Source: DASSWG01 sp041689995 (GTDB lineage: Bacteria; Bacteroidota; Bacteroidia; Flavobacteriales; Flavobacteriaceae). From it: a DNA stretch of 15,992 nt. Every line of letters begins with the position of its first letter. The stretch's first letter is position 1. Below the pieces are notes generated by a model that did no database searches, had not been told where the DNA came from, and saw nothing but the letters and a program-made list of their open reading frames with translations. The stretch is from contig JBDNFD010000115.1 of assembly GCA_041689995.1 (NCBI GenBank), positions 1 through 15,992 on the forward strand. Direction: 5' to 3'. Both the position numbers and the translations under genes were made by a program. Positions 1-6,315 of the stretch are shown here, piece by piece.

Positions 1-327
1 ATTTTTAATGATAAAAAAATTGTTGGAATGATTAAGAATAATATTCTGAATGAAATCTTTGGGATCTTAATTATTATTAGTTCTTTATTTGTTGCTTTTT
101 CTAAAGAAAAATCAGAAGATGAATATATTTCCAAAATCAGGTTAGAGTCTTTGGTTTGGGCTGTTTATGTAAACTACGGAATTCTTTTGTTTTCGTTTTT
201 ATTTATTTTTGACTTTTCCTTTTTATGGGTGATGATTTTCAATATGTTCACGGTTTTATTGTTTTTCATAATCAGATTTAATTGGCAAATTTCCAAAATT
301 GAAAAATCAGCTCATTATGAAGAATAG
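1..327 (+). CDS. Partial small multi-pass membrane protein (5' end outside window)
   Basis: The reading frame is open from base 1, so the gene probably starts before the window; the first internal ATG is at 28. The visible part has three hydrophobic segments (about residues 10-30, 45-68 and 70-90 counted from base 1) separated by a charged loop, FSKEKSEDEYISKIRLESL, so it is an integral inner-membrane protein. From memory, proteins of this kind in Bacteroidota are commonly paired with a tiny XRE regulator, and that is the arrangement here: the next gene starts inside this one. The biochemical function is unknown. Inference: the regulator and membrane protein form one transcription unit and may sense a membrane state. 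Confidence 0.7.
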   Translation: MFNDKKIVGMIKNNILNEIFGILIIISSLFVAFSKEKSEDEYISKIRLESLVWAVYVNYGILLFSFLFIFDFSFLWVMIFNMFTVLLFFIIRFNWQISKIEKSAHYEE

Positions 328-523
328 TATAAAAGTAGAAAGAGCAAAAAAAAATATAACTCAAGCTGATTTAGCTAAATTAGCAAAAGTTAGTAGGCAG
401 ACAATTAATGCTATGGAATTAGGGAAATATGTTCCATCAACAGTTTTGGCTTTAAGATTAGCTCAGATTTTTGAAGTTGAAATAAGCGAAATCTTTACTT
501 TGGAAGATTCAGATTGGGTTTAG
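317..523 (+). CDS. Small XRE/Cro-type helix-turn-helix regulator
   Basis: A 68-residue protein that is almost nothing but an HTH_3 domain: residues about 3-57 include QADLAKLAKVSRQTINAME, the helix-turn-helix with its recognition helix, followed by a Cro/C1-like tail ending in an acidic EDSDWV. It should bind DNA as a dimer. The ATG at 317 is preferred over a TTG at 299 because family members begin just before the KVERAKK segment. It overlaps the upstream membrane-protein gene by 11 bases in another frame, which suggests translational coupling. The target is not visible; autoregulation of the pair is the usual arrangement for such proteins but is inference here. Confidence 0.85.
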   Translation: MKNSIKVERAKKNITQADLAKLAKVSRQTINAMELGKYVPSTVLALRLAQIFEVEISEIFTLEDSDWV

Positions 524-820
524 GACATATTACTGCCAACATGCTTATAAACAACATGCAATATAAAACTAATCGCGTGCATATTCCATCTTTGCAACAC
601 AATTTTTATTCAATTTCAAAAGTCATTAAACAAAAGAAACCCAACAAGCCAAAACGGTGCTGCTGGGTTTAAAACAAATCAGGGTGGATTAAGCACAAAG
701 CTTAAATCCAGATATATTGTACCAGTTTTTGTTGTAAGTCTATGCTTATTGAATTGTATTTAGAGAAATACCCACTTCTAAAATGTAGCAATGCTTTTTA
801 TCTCAGAAATACCTCAAAAC
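524..820. other. Gene-free stretch downstream of two convergent units
   Basis: This stretch of nearly 300 bases separates the plus-strand XRE gene from the convergent hflC gene. No reading frame with protein-like composition was seen. It holds one hairpin (637-670) described separately; otherwise it is AT-rich and featureless to the eye. Confidence 0.5.
631..670 (-). terminator. Possible terminator for the hflKC unit
   Basis: On the minus strand AAACCCA (670-664) pairs with TGGGTTT (643-637), with further partial pairing inside, and is followed by the T-rich run CTTTTG. It lies about 150 bases past the hflC stop, so the message would carry a long 3' tail. The loop is large and the T-run is interrupted, so this is only a candidate. 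Confidence 0.35.
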
Positions 821-1765
821 CTACTGCATCGATTTCAGATATTTAAACAATTCGCTATCTGTGGAAATAACGATGGTTGTATTTTTATCAAAGGTTTTCT
901 CAAATGTTTCCATCGATTTTAAAAAGGAATATAGATTTTTCGATGTGACCGACTGGTTGTAAGCCTCAGCATAAATCGCCGCCGCCGCCGCATCGGCTTT
1001 ACCTTTTATCTTTTCTGCCTCTTCGAAGGCTGTGGACTGGATGGTCTTCAGGTCTCGTACCTTTTCTCCATTTATCCGAGAGGCTTCCCCCTGTCCTTGG
1101 GAACGGAATTTATCCGCAATACGAAAGCGTTCGCTGTTCATTCTTTTGAATACATTTTTCCGCACTTCATCGACATAGTTGAGTCTTTTGATCTTGAAGT
1201 CCAGGACAACAATTCCCAAGTCAGAAACTCGTTCATTAGCGGTCTTTAGAATCATTTTTTCTATTTTTACGCGACCTACCTCTATGTCTACCAGCGTGTC
1301 GGAAGAAGGTTCGGTGAGCGTGTCGGTTACTTTTGCTTTCCTATTACTATTTCTAACCGCTTCTACTAAATTATGATTGGCGATATAATCCCTCGTTTCG
1401 CCATCCAGGATATCATTGAGCCTGGATTGGGCACCTCTTTCATTGGTGAGTCTTTTATAAAACTGAAGCGGATCGGTAATCTGCCAGCGCGCATAGGTAT
1501 CGATAAAAATAAATTTCTTGTCTTTTGTCGGTATTTGATTCGGATCGCCATCCCATTCAAGATAGCGCTTATCAAAAACATTGGCATCTTGAATAAAGGG
1601 AGTTTTAAAATTTACTCCCGGAGTAGTAACCGCGTCGCCTATGGGCCTACCAAATTGCGTAATGACGACCTGTTCTTTTTCATTGACTATATACATGCTC
1701 GACGTAATAGTGGCGAGCAGTACTATTAGAACTATTCCTGATATAATGAGTTTCCTTTTTGGCAT
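821..1765 (-). CDS. hflC: HflC, SPFH-domain membrane protein
   Basis: A 314-residue protein with an N-terminal signal-anchor (residues about 7-27, hydrophobic IISGIVLIVLLATITSSMY) and an SPFH/band-7 domain beginning VNEKEQVVITQFGRPIG and the PGVNFKTPFI segment. An Ala/Glu-rich coiled-coil follows (EEAEKIKGKADAAAAAIYAEAY). In characterised bacteria HflC pairs with HflK to form a large periplasmic cage around the FtsH protease and modulates its membrane-protein turnover. The length is close to the family norm. It starts two bases after the hflK stop and is clearly co-transcribed. The DPLQFYKRL and NERVSDLGIVVLDFKIKRLNY segments are typical of HflC rather than HflK. No ftsH gene lies in the window. 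Confidence 0.92.
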   Translation of the reverse strand: MPKRKLIISGIVLIVLLATITSSMYIVNEKEQVVITQFGRPIGDAVTTPGVNFKTPFIQDANVFDKRYLEWDGDPNQIPTKDKKFIFIDTYARWQITDPLQFYKRLTNERGAQSRLNDILDGETRDYIANHNLVEAVRNSNRKAKVTDTLTEPSSDTLVDIEVGRVKIEKMILKTANERVSDLGIVVLDFKIKRLNYVDEVRKNVFKRMNSERFRIADKFRSQGQGEASRINGEKVRDLKTIQSTAFEEAEKIKGKADAAAAAIYAEAYNQSVTSKNLYSFLKSMETFEKTFDKNTTIVISTDSELFKYLKSMQ

Positions 1766-1767
1766 GA

Positions 1768-2784
1768 TTAATTTTCTTTTGGCGTATTTGGTGTATCTTG
1801 ATTTTGCATTTGCATCTGCAAGAGTGGAAGTACATTACCTCCTGTCTCATCGGTAATAATTTTATTCCCAAGTTTGGGCAGCACTTTGTTCATCGTTTCG
1901 AGGTATAGTCTTGTGCGGGTTACCGCTGGGGCTTTGACATATTCCTTATACAGATCATTAAATCTGGAGACTTCACCTTGTGCATTATTTACTCTTTCTG
2001 CGGCATAACCTTTGGCTTTTTGGATGGTTTCCTCAGCTTGTCCCCTAGCTTTTGGAACCACTTTATTGTAGTCAGATTCAGCCTCATTGATCAAAGTTTC
2101 CCTTTCCTGCTGTGCCTGATTTACGGCGTTGAACGCGGCCTTCACAGCATCCGGTGGATTCACATCCTGCAACACTACCTGATCTATCTTTACTCCGAGG
2201 GAATATTCGGTACTTAACTTCTGAACTATTATTTGGACCTTGTTGGCCACCTCAGTTCTTCCTACTGTCAACACCTCATTGACCGTACGATCACCCACTA
2301 CTTGGCGCATTGCAGCTTCAGACATATCCCGCAAAGTGGATTCGGGGTTCTTTACCTTAAACAAATAATTGTAGGGATTGTCAATTCTATATTGCACTAC
2401 CCATTCCACATCGGCGAGATTGAGATCGCCCGTAAGCATCATGGATTCCTCTTTCGTATTGTTTTTCGTATAGCTGGTTTGAAGCGTACTTGTATCGGTG
2501 GTTCGGAAGCCAAATTCCAATTTTTGTTGCCGCTCAACGGGCACTTTATAAACGGTCTCAGCAAAAGGAATTTTTAAATTAAGGCCCGGATCCACTGTTC
2601 TTACATATTTGCCAAACCGGGTGATTACACCCAGTTCTTCCGGTTCGATCTGGAAGAAGGAACCGAAAGCAACAATTAGTAATATTATCCCAACAATAAC
2701 GACTTTTATATTTTGTCTAATACCATTTATTATTCTTCCTACGGGTTCAGGGATTTCAAATCCTTGTTCTTCATTATTGTACAT
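1768..2784 (-). CDS. hflK: HflK, SPFH-domain membrane protein
   Basis: A 338-residue protein with a short cytoplasmic N-terminus, one membrane segment (about residues 28-46, VVIVGIILLIVAFGSF) and an SPFH domain opening IEPEELGVITRFGKYVRTVDPGLNLKIPF. Central segments NAVNQAQQERETLINEAESDYNKVVPKARGQAEE are the hallmark HflK linker and coiled coil. The Gly/Pro-rich N-terminal tail of proteobacterial HflK is missing, leaving only EEQGFEIPEPVG. It is the first gene of the hflKC unit, and HflC begins two bases after its stop. Together they would assemble with FtsH in the inner membrane. The ATG at 2784 is the natural start; no convincing -7/-33 pair was found upstream. Confidence 0.92.
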   Translation of the reverse strand: MYNNEEQGFEIPEPVGRIINGIRQNIKVVIVGIILLIVAFGSFFQIEPEELGVITRFGKYVRTVDPGLNLKIPFAETVYKVPVERQQKLEFGFRTTDTSTLQTSYTKNNTKEESMMLTGDLNLADVEWVVQYRIDNPYNYLFKVKNPESTLRDMSEAAMRQVVGDRTVNEVLTVGRTEVANKVQIIVQKLSTEYSLGVKIDQVVLQDVNPPDAVKAAFNAVNQAQQERETLINEAESDYNKVVPKARGQAEETIQKAKGYAAERVNNAQGEVSRFNDLYKEYVKAPAVTRTRLYLETMNKVLPKLGNKIITDETGGNVLPLLQMQMQNQDTPNTPKEN

Positions 2785-3239
2785 TTATAATTATTTAGCG
2801 ATTAGTAAAAAAGTGGCGGTCATATACCTATATTAAATATGCAGTTGGTTTACCTGAATATTCCGGTGATGTTGACCCCCATGAATTTTGGTCAAAAAGA
2901 CAAGTAACCGCAATATTACAATTTTTTTCTTAGACTCAATGGATAATGGGTAATGAATAATGAATAATGACTAATGCTTGCCCACTTAAATTACCTAATC
3001 GGCAATTTGAGTTTCGGATTAATAGAAATTCTAAAAATAAAGCTATCCTTATTGCTTCAAATTTATTATTTTTGAATACGATCTAAATGTATTTATAAAC
3101 GGCGCTGCTTGAATTAATAAGTACAACTTTTTTAAAATACTTGCTCAACTTTTTCTTGCGTTCTCGTATTAACTTTGGCAATTTGCTTATAAAATATAAA
3201 AATTACTTAGTATTGGTATGAATTATAATACCGATCATT
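2785..3239. other. Long AT-rich intergenic region between divergent genes
   Basis: These 455 bases separate divergently transcribed hflK (-) and the HU-like gene (+), so both promoters should lie here. It contains a short degenerate tract of TAATGA/TAATGAA repeats (about 2944-2975) and a -7 box candidate for the HU-like gene (3170-3177). No coding frame, RNA gene or strong hairpin was recognised. Confidence 0.5.
3170..3177 (+). promoter_or_regulatory. Candidate Bacteroidota -7 box for the HU-like gene
   Basis: TAACTTTG is an exact match to the TAnnTTTG -7 consensus of Bacteroidota, 62 bases before the ATG. No clean TTTG -33 element sits at the usual spacing, so the assignment rests on the -7 box alone. 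Confidence 0.4.
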
Positions 3240-3665
3240 ATGGCAGTAACCTATAGAATTACAAAACATCGCGATACAATGCGACAGGAAACGGAATGTA
3301 AGTATATTATGCAGGCCATAACCGGACAGGAAGTGGACCTTAGACGACTAAGCTGGGAAATCAGCAATATGTCCACCCACACAGAGGCCGATGTTTATGG
3401 GGTTTTAATGATGCTGGTAAAGCAAATGAAGTTTCATCTGGCCGACGGCAATACGGTTGTGCTGGATGATATGGGAAGGTTTAAAATTGGCTTTCAGTGC
3501 GCTCCGGAAGAAACACCCGAGAAACTGACATCCAAAAGTATAAAGAAGTTTAGCATAAATTATTTGCCATCCGTTACTATGAGACGCTGGTTAAAAGGTG
3601 GGCTGCAAATAATTAAAGAGAAAAAAGGAGCTGTAAAAAATAAAAAATTGGAGCGTCCCATATAG
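3240..3665 (+). CDS. HU-HIG-type DNA-binding protein
   Basis: A 141-residue member of the Bacteroidota HU-related family (HU-like domain, IHF/HU fold). The HU-like pattern is visible as the helical part DLRRLSWEISNMSTHTEADVYGVLMMLVKQMKFHLADGNTVVL followed by the arm region DDMGRFKIGFQCAPEE. A lysine-rich C-terminus (residues about 124-141) should add non-specific DNA contacts. Such proteins are thought to be nucleoid-associated; many genomes of this phylum have several paralogues, often beside mobile or surface-polysaccharide regions. The gene stands alone: hflK is divergent and the next gene downstream is convergent. The exact role (nucleoid architecture or element-specific) cannot be decided from sequence. 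Confidence 0.85.
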   Translation: MAVTYRITKHRDTMRQETECKYIMQAITGQEVDLRRLSWEISNMSTHTEADVYGVLMMLVKQMKFHLADGNTVVLDDMGRFKIGFQCAPEETPEKLTSKSIKKFSINYLPSVTMRRWLKGGLQIIKEKKGAVKNKKLERPI

Positions 3666-3860
3666 TTGGTTTCTCAATTTCCTCGGCGTATTTTTCTTTT
3701 AAGAACTACATTTTTAGTATGGCGAAGAACAACAGCGGTTACTCCTTTACAGCCGAGCTCCTTTCACAACAGTTTCAAATCAGTGGAACAATTTTCCTTT
3801 AAGGGAAACCTTAACGATCGGTTTACATTTTGCTCTGAATCAAAGAATAAATGTGAAATA

Positions 3861-4439
3861 CTATTTGATTTCCACGACTACAAGCCCAAAATCTTCAGCA
3901 CTATTGATAGAAATCGAAGAAACGCTGCCATTTTCGATGACCAATAAGTTTCCGGTTTCCAGAATATAATTTACATTCATAAGCTGCAAATGGATAGTAC
4001 CGGAAGTAGCGTATAAAAACAAATTCTTGCACATCTCTTTAGGTTTTAACTTATAACAGCTAATAGCCCCCATGGATATATGATATAACTCATTTTGCTG
4101 ACTGCCCGTGGTCATAACATTAAAATCTGTGCAGGAGCCTATAGCGGTGGTTTTCCAATCTCCACTAAAAGCAGCTACATCAAAAGGTTTGAGATGCTTG
4201 CTGTATTGGCCTTCATGGGTAATGCTGATTTCTCCCACCAAAATCATAAGCTTGCGATGTACTCCTGGCAAGGCCGTGAAAGTAGATTCCTCAACTTCTA
4301 CTTTAGCTGTACTTATTCTCAACTCAAAATTTCGCTCCGTATAAGAGGCGTTGGCAGGGAATATATAAAGTTGCGTACTGCTTCCGCCAGACCATTGACT
4401 GGTAAGGAAATGTTGAGGGGAGAGGATTGAAGTTTTCAA
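3861..4439 (-). CDS. HutD/Ves family cupin-like protein
   Basis: A 192-residue protein resembling the HutD/Ves family, a bicupin-like fold. The family's opening signature is clear: LTSQWSGGSSTQLYIFPANASYTERNFELRISTAKVEVEESTFTALPGVHRKLMILVGEISITHEGQ. In Pseudomonas HutD is linked to histidine-utilisation control and Ves to cold-related growth, but the biochemical function is unsettled and no hut genes are present here. The frame has no ATG near the conserved start; TTG at 4439 gives the expected N-terminus, so a TTG start is likely. It lies 31 bases after the antitoxin stop on the same strand and could be co-transcribed with the toxin-antitoxin pair, perhaps by chance. Confidence 0.75.
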   Translation of the reverse strand: MKTSILSPQHFLTSQWSGGSSTQLYIFPANASYTERNFELRISTAKVEVEESTFTALPGVHRKLMILVGEISITHEGQYSKHLKPFDVAAFSGDWKTTAIGSCTDFNVMTTGSQQNELYHISMGAISCYKLKPKEMCKNLFLYATSGTIHLQLMNVNYILETGNLLVIENGSVSSISINSAEDFGLVVVEIK

Positions 4440-4470
4440 AAGACGAAAGGTTGTAGGTTTAACGTTTTTT

Positions 4471-4749
4471 TTACACAGGATTCACTTGGATTTGTCCTCC
4501 GATTGCTTTTAAAACTTTCATTATAGTGGCAAATTGAGGTTTCGCTCCATCGGACAAAGCTTTGTAAAGACTCGGTCTGCTCAATCCAGTTTCCTCCGAT
4601 ATTTTGGTCATTCCAATCGCTTTTGCAATATGTCCGATTGCATTAATTATATCTGCATTATCTCCTTCTTCCAAAACAGTATTGAGATACTCTGCAATCA
4701 TTTCTTTGCTGTCCAAATAATCCGCTATGTCAAATTTTGAAGTTCCCAT
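4471..4749 (-). CDS. HigA-like antitoxin (putative addiction module antidote)
   Basis: A 92-residue protein of the addiction-module antidote type: an N-terminal segment DIADYLDSKEMIAEYLNTVLEEGD followed by an HTH (MTKISEETGLSRPSLYKALS, about residues 49-68) and the short tail KPQFATIMKVLKAIGGQIQVNPV. In this family the HTH protein neutralises the RelE/ParE-fold partner and represses the operon. The toxin gene comes first on the minus strand, with only four bases between its stop and this ATG, as in higBA-type loci. The operator candidate overlapping the promoter is at 5061-5076. The family's typical length is about 95-100 residues, so it looks intact. Confidence 0.88.
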   Translation of the reverse strand: MGTSKFDIADYLDSKEMIAEYLNTVLEEGDNADIINAIGHIAKAIGMTKISEETGLSRPSLYKALSDGAKPQFATIMKVLKAIGGQIQVNPV

Positions 4750-4753
4750 TTTT

Positions 4754-5053
4754 CTATTTGTTTAATTTTTTCCAGATTTCTTTCGCTTTCGCAATGTCTT
4801 TTTGTTGAGTGGATTTGTCTCCACCAATGAGCAGAATAATAATTTTCCCAGTCTTTTCTTTGAAGTAAACTCTGTAGCCTTTCGCAAAATTTACTCGTAT
4901 TTCCCGAATTCCGTCGCCAACAGGTTTACAATCTCCAAAATGTCCATCGTTTTCTATTTTCTGAATTCTAAACAGGATTTTGGCTTTTGCCTTAAAGTCC
5001 TTTAACTTTCTCAGCCATTTGTCAAATTCAGTTGTTTTCTCAATAAAGAACAT
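4754..5053 (-). CDS. RelE/ParE-superfamily toxin (HigB-like)
   Basis: A basic protein of 99 residues of the type II addiction-module killer family related to phage Gp49-like proteins. Visible family features are the opening TTEFDKWLRKLKDFKAKAKILFRIQKIENDGHFGD, the core IREIRVNFAKGYRVYFKEKTGKIIILLIGGDKSTQQKDIAKAKEIW, and a lysine-rich C-terminus. Such toxins usually cleave mRNA at the ribosome; ParE-like gyrase poisoning is the alternative and cannot be excluded. A GTG at 5059 would add two residues, but ATG at 5053 is preferred. It is the first gene of the pair, with the antitoxin four bases downstream. The protein appears complete, so the system may be active. Confidence 0.87.
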   Translation of the reverse strand: MFFIEKTTEFDKWLRKLKDFKAKAKILFRIQKIENDGHFGDCKPVGDGIREIRVNFAKGYRVYFKEKTGKIIILLIGGDKSTQQKDIAKAKEIWKKLNK

Positions 5054-5060
5054 AATCACT

Positions 5061-5083
5061 GTATCTACTTAGATACAAATCTA
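5061..5083 (-). promoter_or_regulatory. Toxin-antitoxin promoter with overlapping operator
   Basis: On the minus strand TAGATTTG (5083-5076) matches the TAnnTTTG -7 consensus. Immediately downstream and sharing one base lies the perfect inverted repeat GTATCTA-CT-TAGATAC (5061-5076). The repeat ends eight bases before the toxin ATG, so the leader must be very short. Position and symmetry fit an operator for the HTH antitoxin; that it binds is inference. A TTTA at the -33 region is only a weak match. Confidence 0.6.
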
Positions 5084-5311
5084 CATATATTTTTTGAATA
5101 AACTAAGCTGGAAATGGGTTTTCAGGAGAGTGAGTTTTAATGCGCCGCCACAAGTGGATATACCCATGTTTTTAAAACTCTATTGTATTTATCCCGCAAA
5201 TGCGCGCAAGTGTTATTCAAATATAAATCAAATTAAAATCCCTCCATTGCGGAAAAATGTAAAGGGATTAATAAATTTATTCATCAACAATAATCGCCGC
5301 TAACACAACTC
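5084..5311. other. Unassigned intergenic sequence
   Basis: Between the toxin-antitoxin promoter and the dus fragment no protein-like frame was recognised. A 69-codon plus-strand frame at 5094-5303 has no recognisable domain and no promoter, and is probably fortuitous. The segment joins directly to decayed coding sequence, so it may itself be rearrangement debris. Confidence 0.4.
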
Positions 5312-5416
5312 CATAGAGAATAGAACGTATCAATCCCACCAAAATACTGATTGAAAGCATTGAAACCTGAAATCTGTAAAACCCAGCAAAGGGGATGAAA
5401 GTAGGGTGGAAGCCAT
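5312..5416 (-). pseudogene. dus: 5' fragment of a tRNA-dihydrouridine synthase gene, frameshifted
   Basis: From an ATG at 5416 the minus strand reads MASTLLSSPLLGFTDFRF, which resembles the N-terminus of Bacteroidota tRNA-dihydrouridine synthases (typically LLSSPLQGFTDFRFRNAF). A shift of frame near 5361-5366 then gives the continuation AFNQYFGGIDTFYS in another frame, again as in that family. The similarity stops at about 5312, so only about 35-40 N-terminal residues remain of an enzyme of roughly 310 residues. An apparent two-base loss explains the frame change. The TIM-barrel catalytic Cys and the FMN site are absent, so this cannot function. A full copy probably exists elsewhere. Recognition is from memory of the family and was not searched. 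Confidence 0.6.
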
Positions 5417-5500
5417 CTTGTTGTTTAGTGGGGCAAAGATAGGGTAATTGGAGGGATGGTTTTTACAGGAGAATCAATGCTTCAGACTAGCAATTAAGTA

Positions 5501-5584
5501 CGCTATCGCGAGCGTCTCGCTCGTGCCGTCATTGTTTGGAGACTAGCAGTGCGCAGGACACGAGCGGGGCGCCCGCACCTGCAG
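5501..5584. repeat. REP/BIME-like composite repeat, copy A
   Basis: The left unit (5501-5530) contains the hairpin CGAGCG-TCT-CGCTCG followed by TGCCGTC. A shared linker (TTTGGAGACTAGC) leads to the right unit (5555-5583), whose stem CGAGCG/CGCCCG carries one A-C mismatch. It is strikingly GC-rich against an AT-rich background and lies just past the 3' end of the TPR gene. See the RAYT gene at 8440-8997. Confidence 0.85.
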
Positions 5585-5608
5585 TGTATAGTGTTCTGAA
5601 GTATAGTC

Positions 5609-6046
5609 TTAGAATCCCTTTTGGTTCATTCTTTCTATCTCCTCGTAAAGGGCATCTATTACCCATCTTCCTTCTTTATCATTGGGTATATACTCTAAAT
5701 AGTTTTTACCCAGAATGTAGTTGGCTTTGGCATTTTCATAATCCTTGAGCTCTTCATAACATTCGCCAATATCGTGATAATGTGAGGGCAGCATACCCAT
5801 TACGGTTTTGTCATCAATTTTCAACCCATAAGCTAGCGATTTTAAAAACCATTCCAATTGCGCTTCAAAGGATTTTTGGTAACCTGCTAGGTTACGCGAA
5901 GCTACATATTTTTCAAAATTGGTGCGGGAAATACGCCACGCTTCTTCAAATTTCTTTTGTGCTTTTGCGTATTCAAATTTATCTTCAAAGTTGTGGCCTT
6001 TTGAAAATAAATAAAAGATTTTAAATTCATCATCTTTTTCTTTCAT
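5609..6046 (-). CDS. TPR-repeat protein
   Basis: A 145-residue, mainly helical protein built of tetratricopeptide-like repeats: FSKGHNFEDKFEYAKAQKKFEEAWRI near the N-terminus, then LEWFLKSLAYGLKIDDK and HYHDIGECYEELKDYENAKANYILGKNYLEYIP. The last has the classic TPR pattern with small residues at positions 8 and 20. No signal peptide is visible, so it is probably cytoplasmic and mediates protein contacts. The ATG at 6046 is preferred over a GTG at 6070. It is flanked on both sides by REP-like repeats (copies A and B) and is divergent from the ABC exporter. The partner and role are unknown. Confidence 0.75.
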   Translation of the reverse strand: MKEKDDEFKIFYLFSKGHNFEDKFEYAKAQKKFEEAWRISRTNFEKYVASRNLAGYQKSFEAQLEWFLKSLAYGLKIDDKTVMGMLPSHYHDIGECYEELKDYENAKANYILGKNYLEYIPNDKEGRWVIDALYEEIERMNQKGF

Positions 6047-6169
6047 AACTAGGCTATTAATGTTATACACTTTTGAAAACAGTTACTAAATAACGTAATT
6101 ATTTGATGATTTACAATAGTTTAGAATCTTATGTATTATAAATCAAGTCGGTAGTCGGCTCTATATGCG

Positions 6170-6245
6170 CGTTGGAAGACGAGCGAGACGCTCGCGCCAG
6201 CGTGGGAAGTATGGGTGCACGGGCGGGACGCCCGCGCCAGCATAC
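6170..6245. repeat. REP/BIME-like composite repeat, copy B
   Basis: Two hairpin units lie in the same orientation: CGAGCG-AGA-CGCTCG with tail CGCCAGCG (6178-6202) and CGGGCG-GGA-CGCCCG with tail CGCCAGC (6217-6241). Unlike the other copies, both units point the same way. The copy sits between the divergent TPR and ABC exporter genes, about 40 bases upstream of the exporter's -7 box. Confidence 0.85.
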
Positions 6246-6284
6246 TTTTAGTTAAGCATATCCAATAAACCCTGCTTTAATGCC

Positions 6285-6292
6285 TATTTTTG
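6285..6292 (+). promoter_or_regulatory. -7 promoter box of the ABC exporter gene
   Basis: TATTTTTG is an exact match to TAnnTTTG, 23 bases before the ATG at 6316. It decides the start: the upstream ATG at 6280 would place the promoter inside the coding region. No good TTTG -33 element is visible. Confidence 0.5.
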
Positions 6293-6315
6293 CCATCCAT
6301 TATTTATCAGGAAAT

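Noticed and set aside
1179..2836. Several plus-strand open frames antisense to hflK and hflC
   Set aside because: They lie opposite clear, full-length SPFH genes, have no recognisable domains and lack promoters; they are shadows of the real genes.
2944..2975. Repeated TAATGA-like words upstream of the HU-like gene, as possible origin iterons
   Set aside because: They are short, degenerate and AT-rich, with no DnaA-box-like sequence or replication gene nearby; treated as low complexity.
3666..3947. Plus-strand frame of 93 codons directly after the HU-like gene
   Set aside because: It runs into the 3' end of the convergent HutD gene, has no ATG-type start with context and unlike-protein composition; read as fortuitous.
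5094..5303. Plus-strand frame of 69 codons upstream of the toxin gene
   Set aside because: No domain, no promoter and no similarity that I recognise, and its end runs up to the dus fragment on the other strand.
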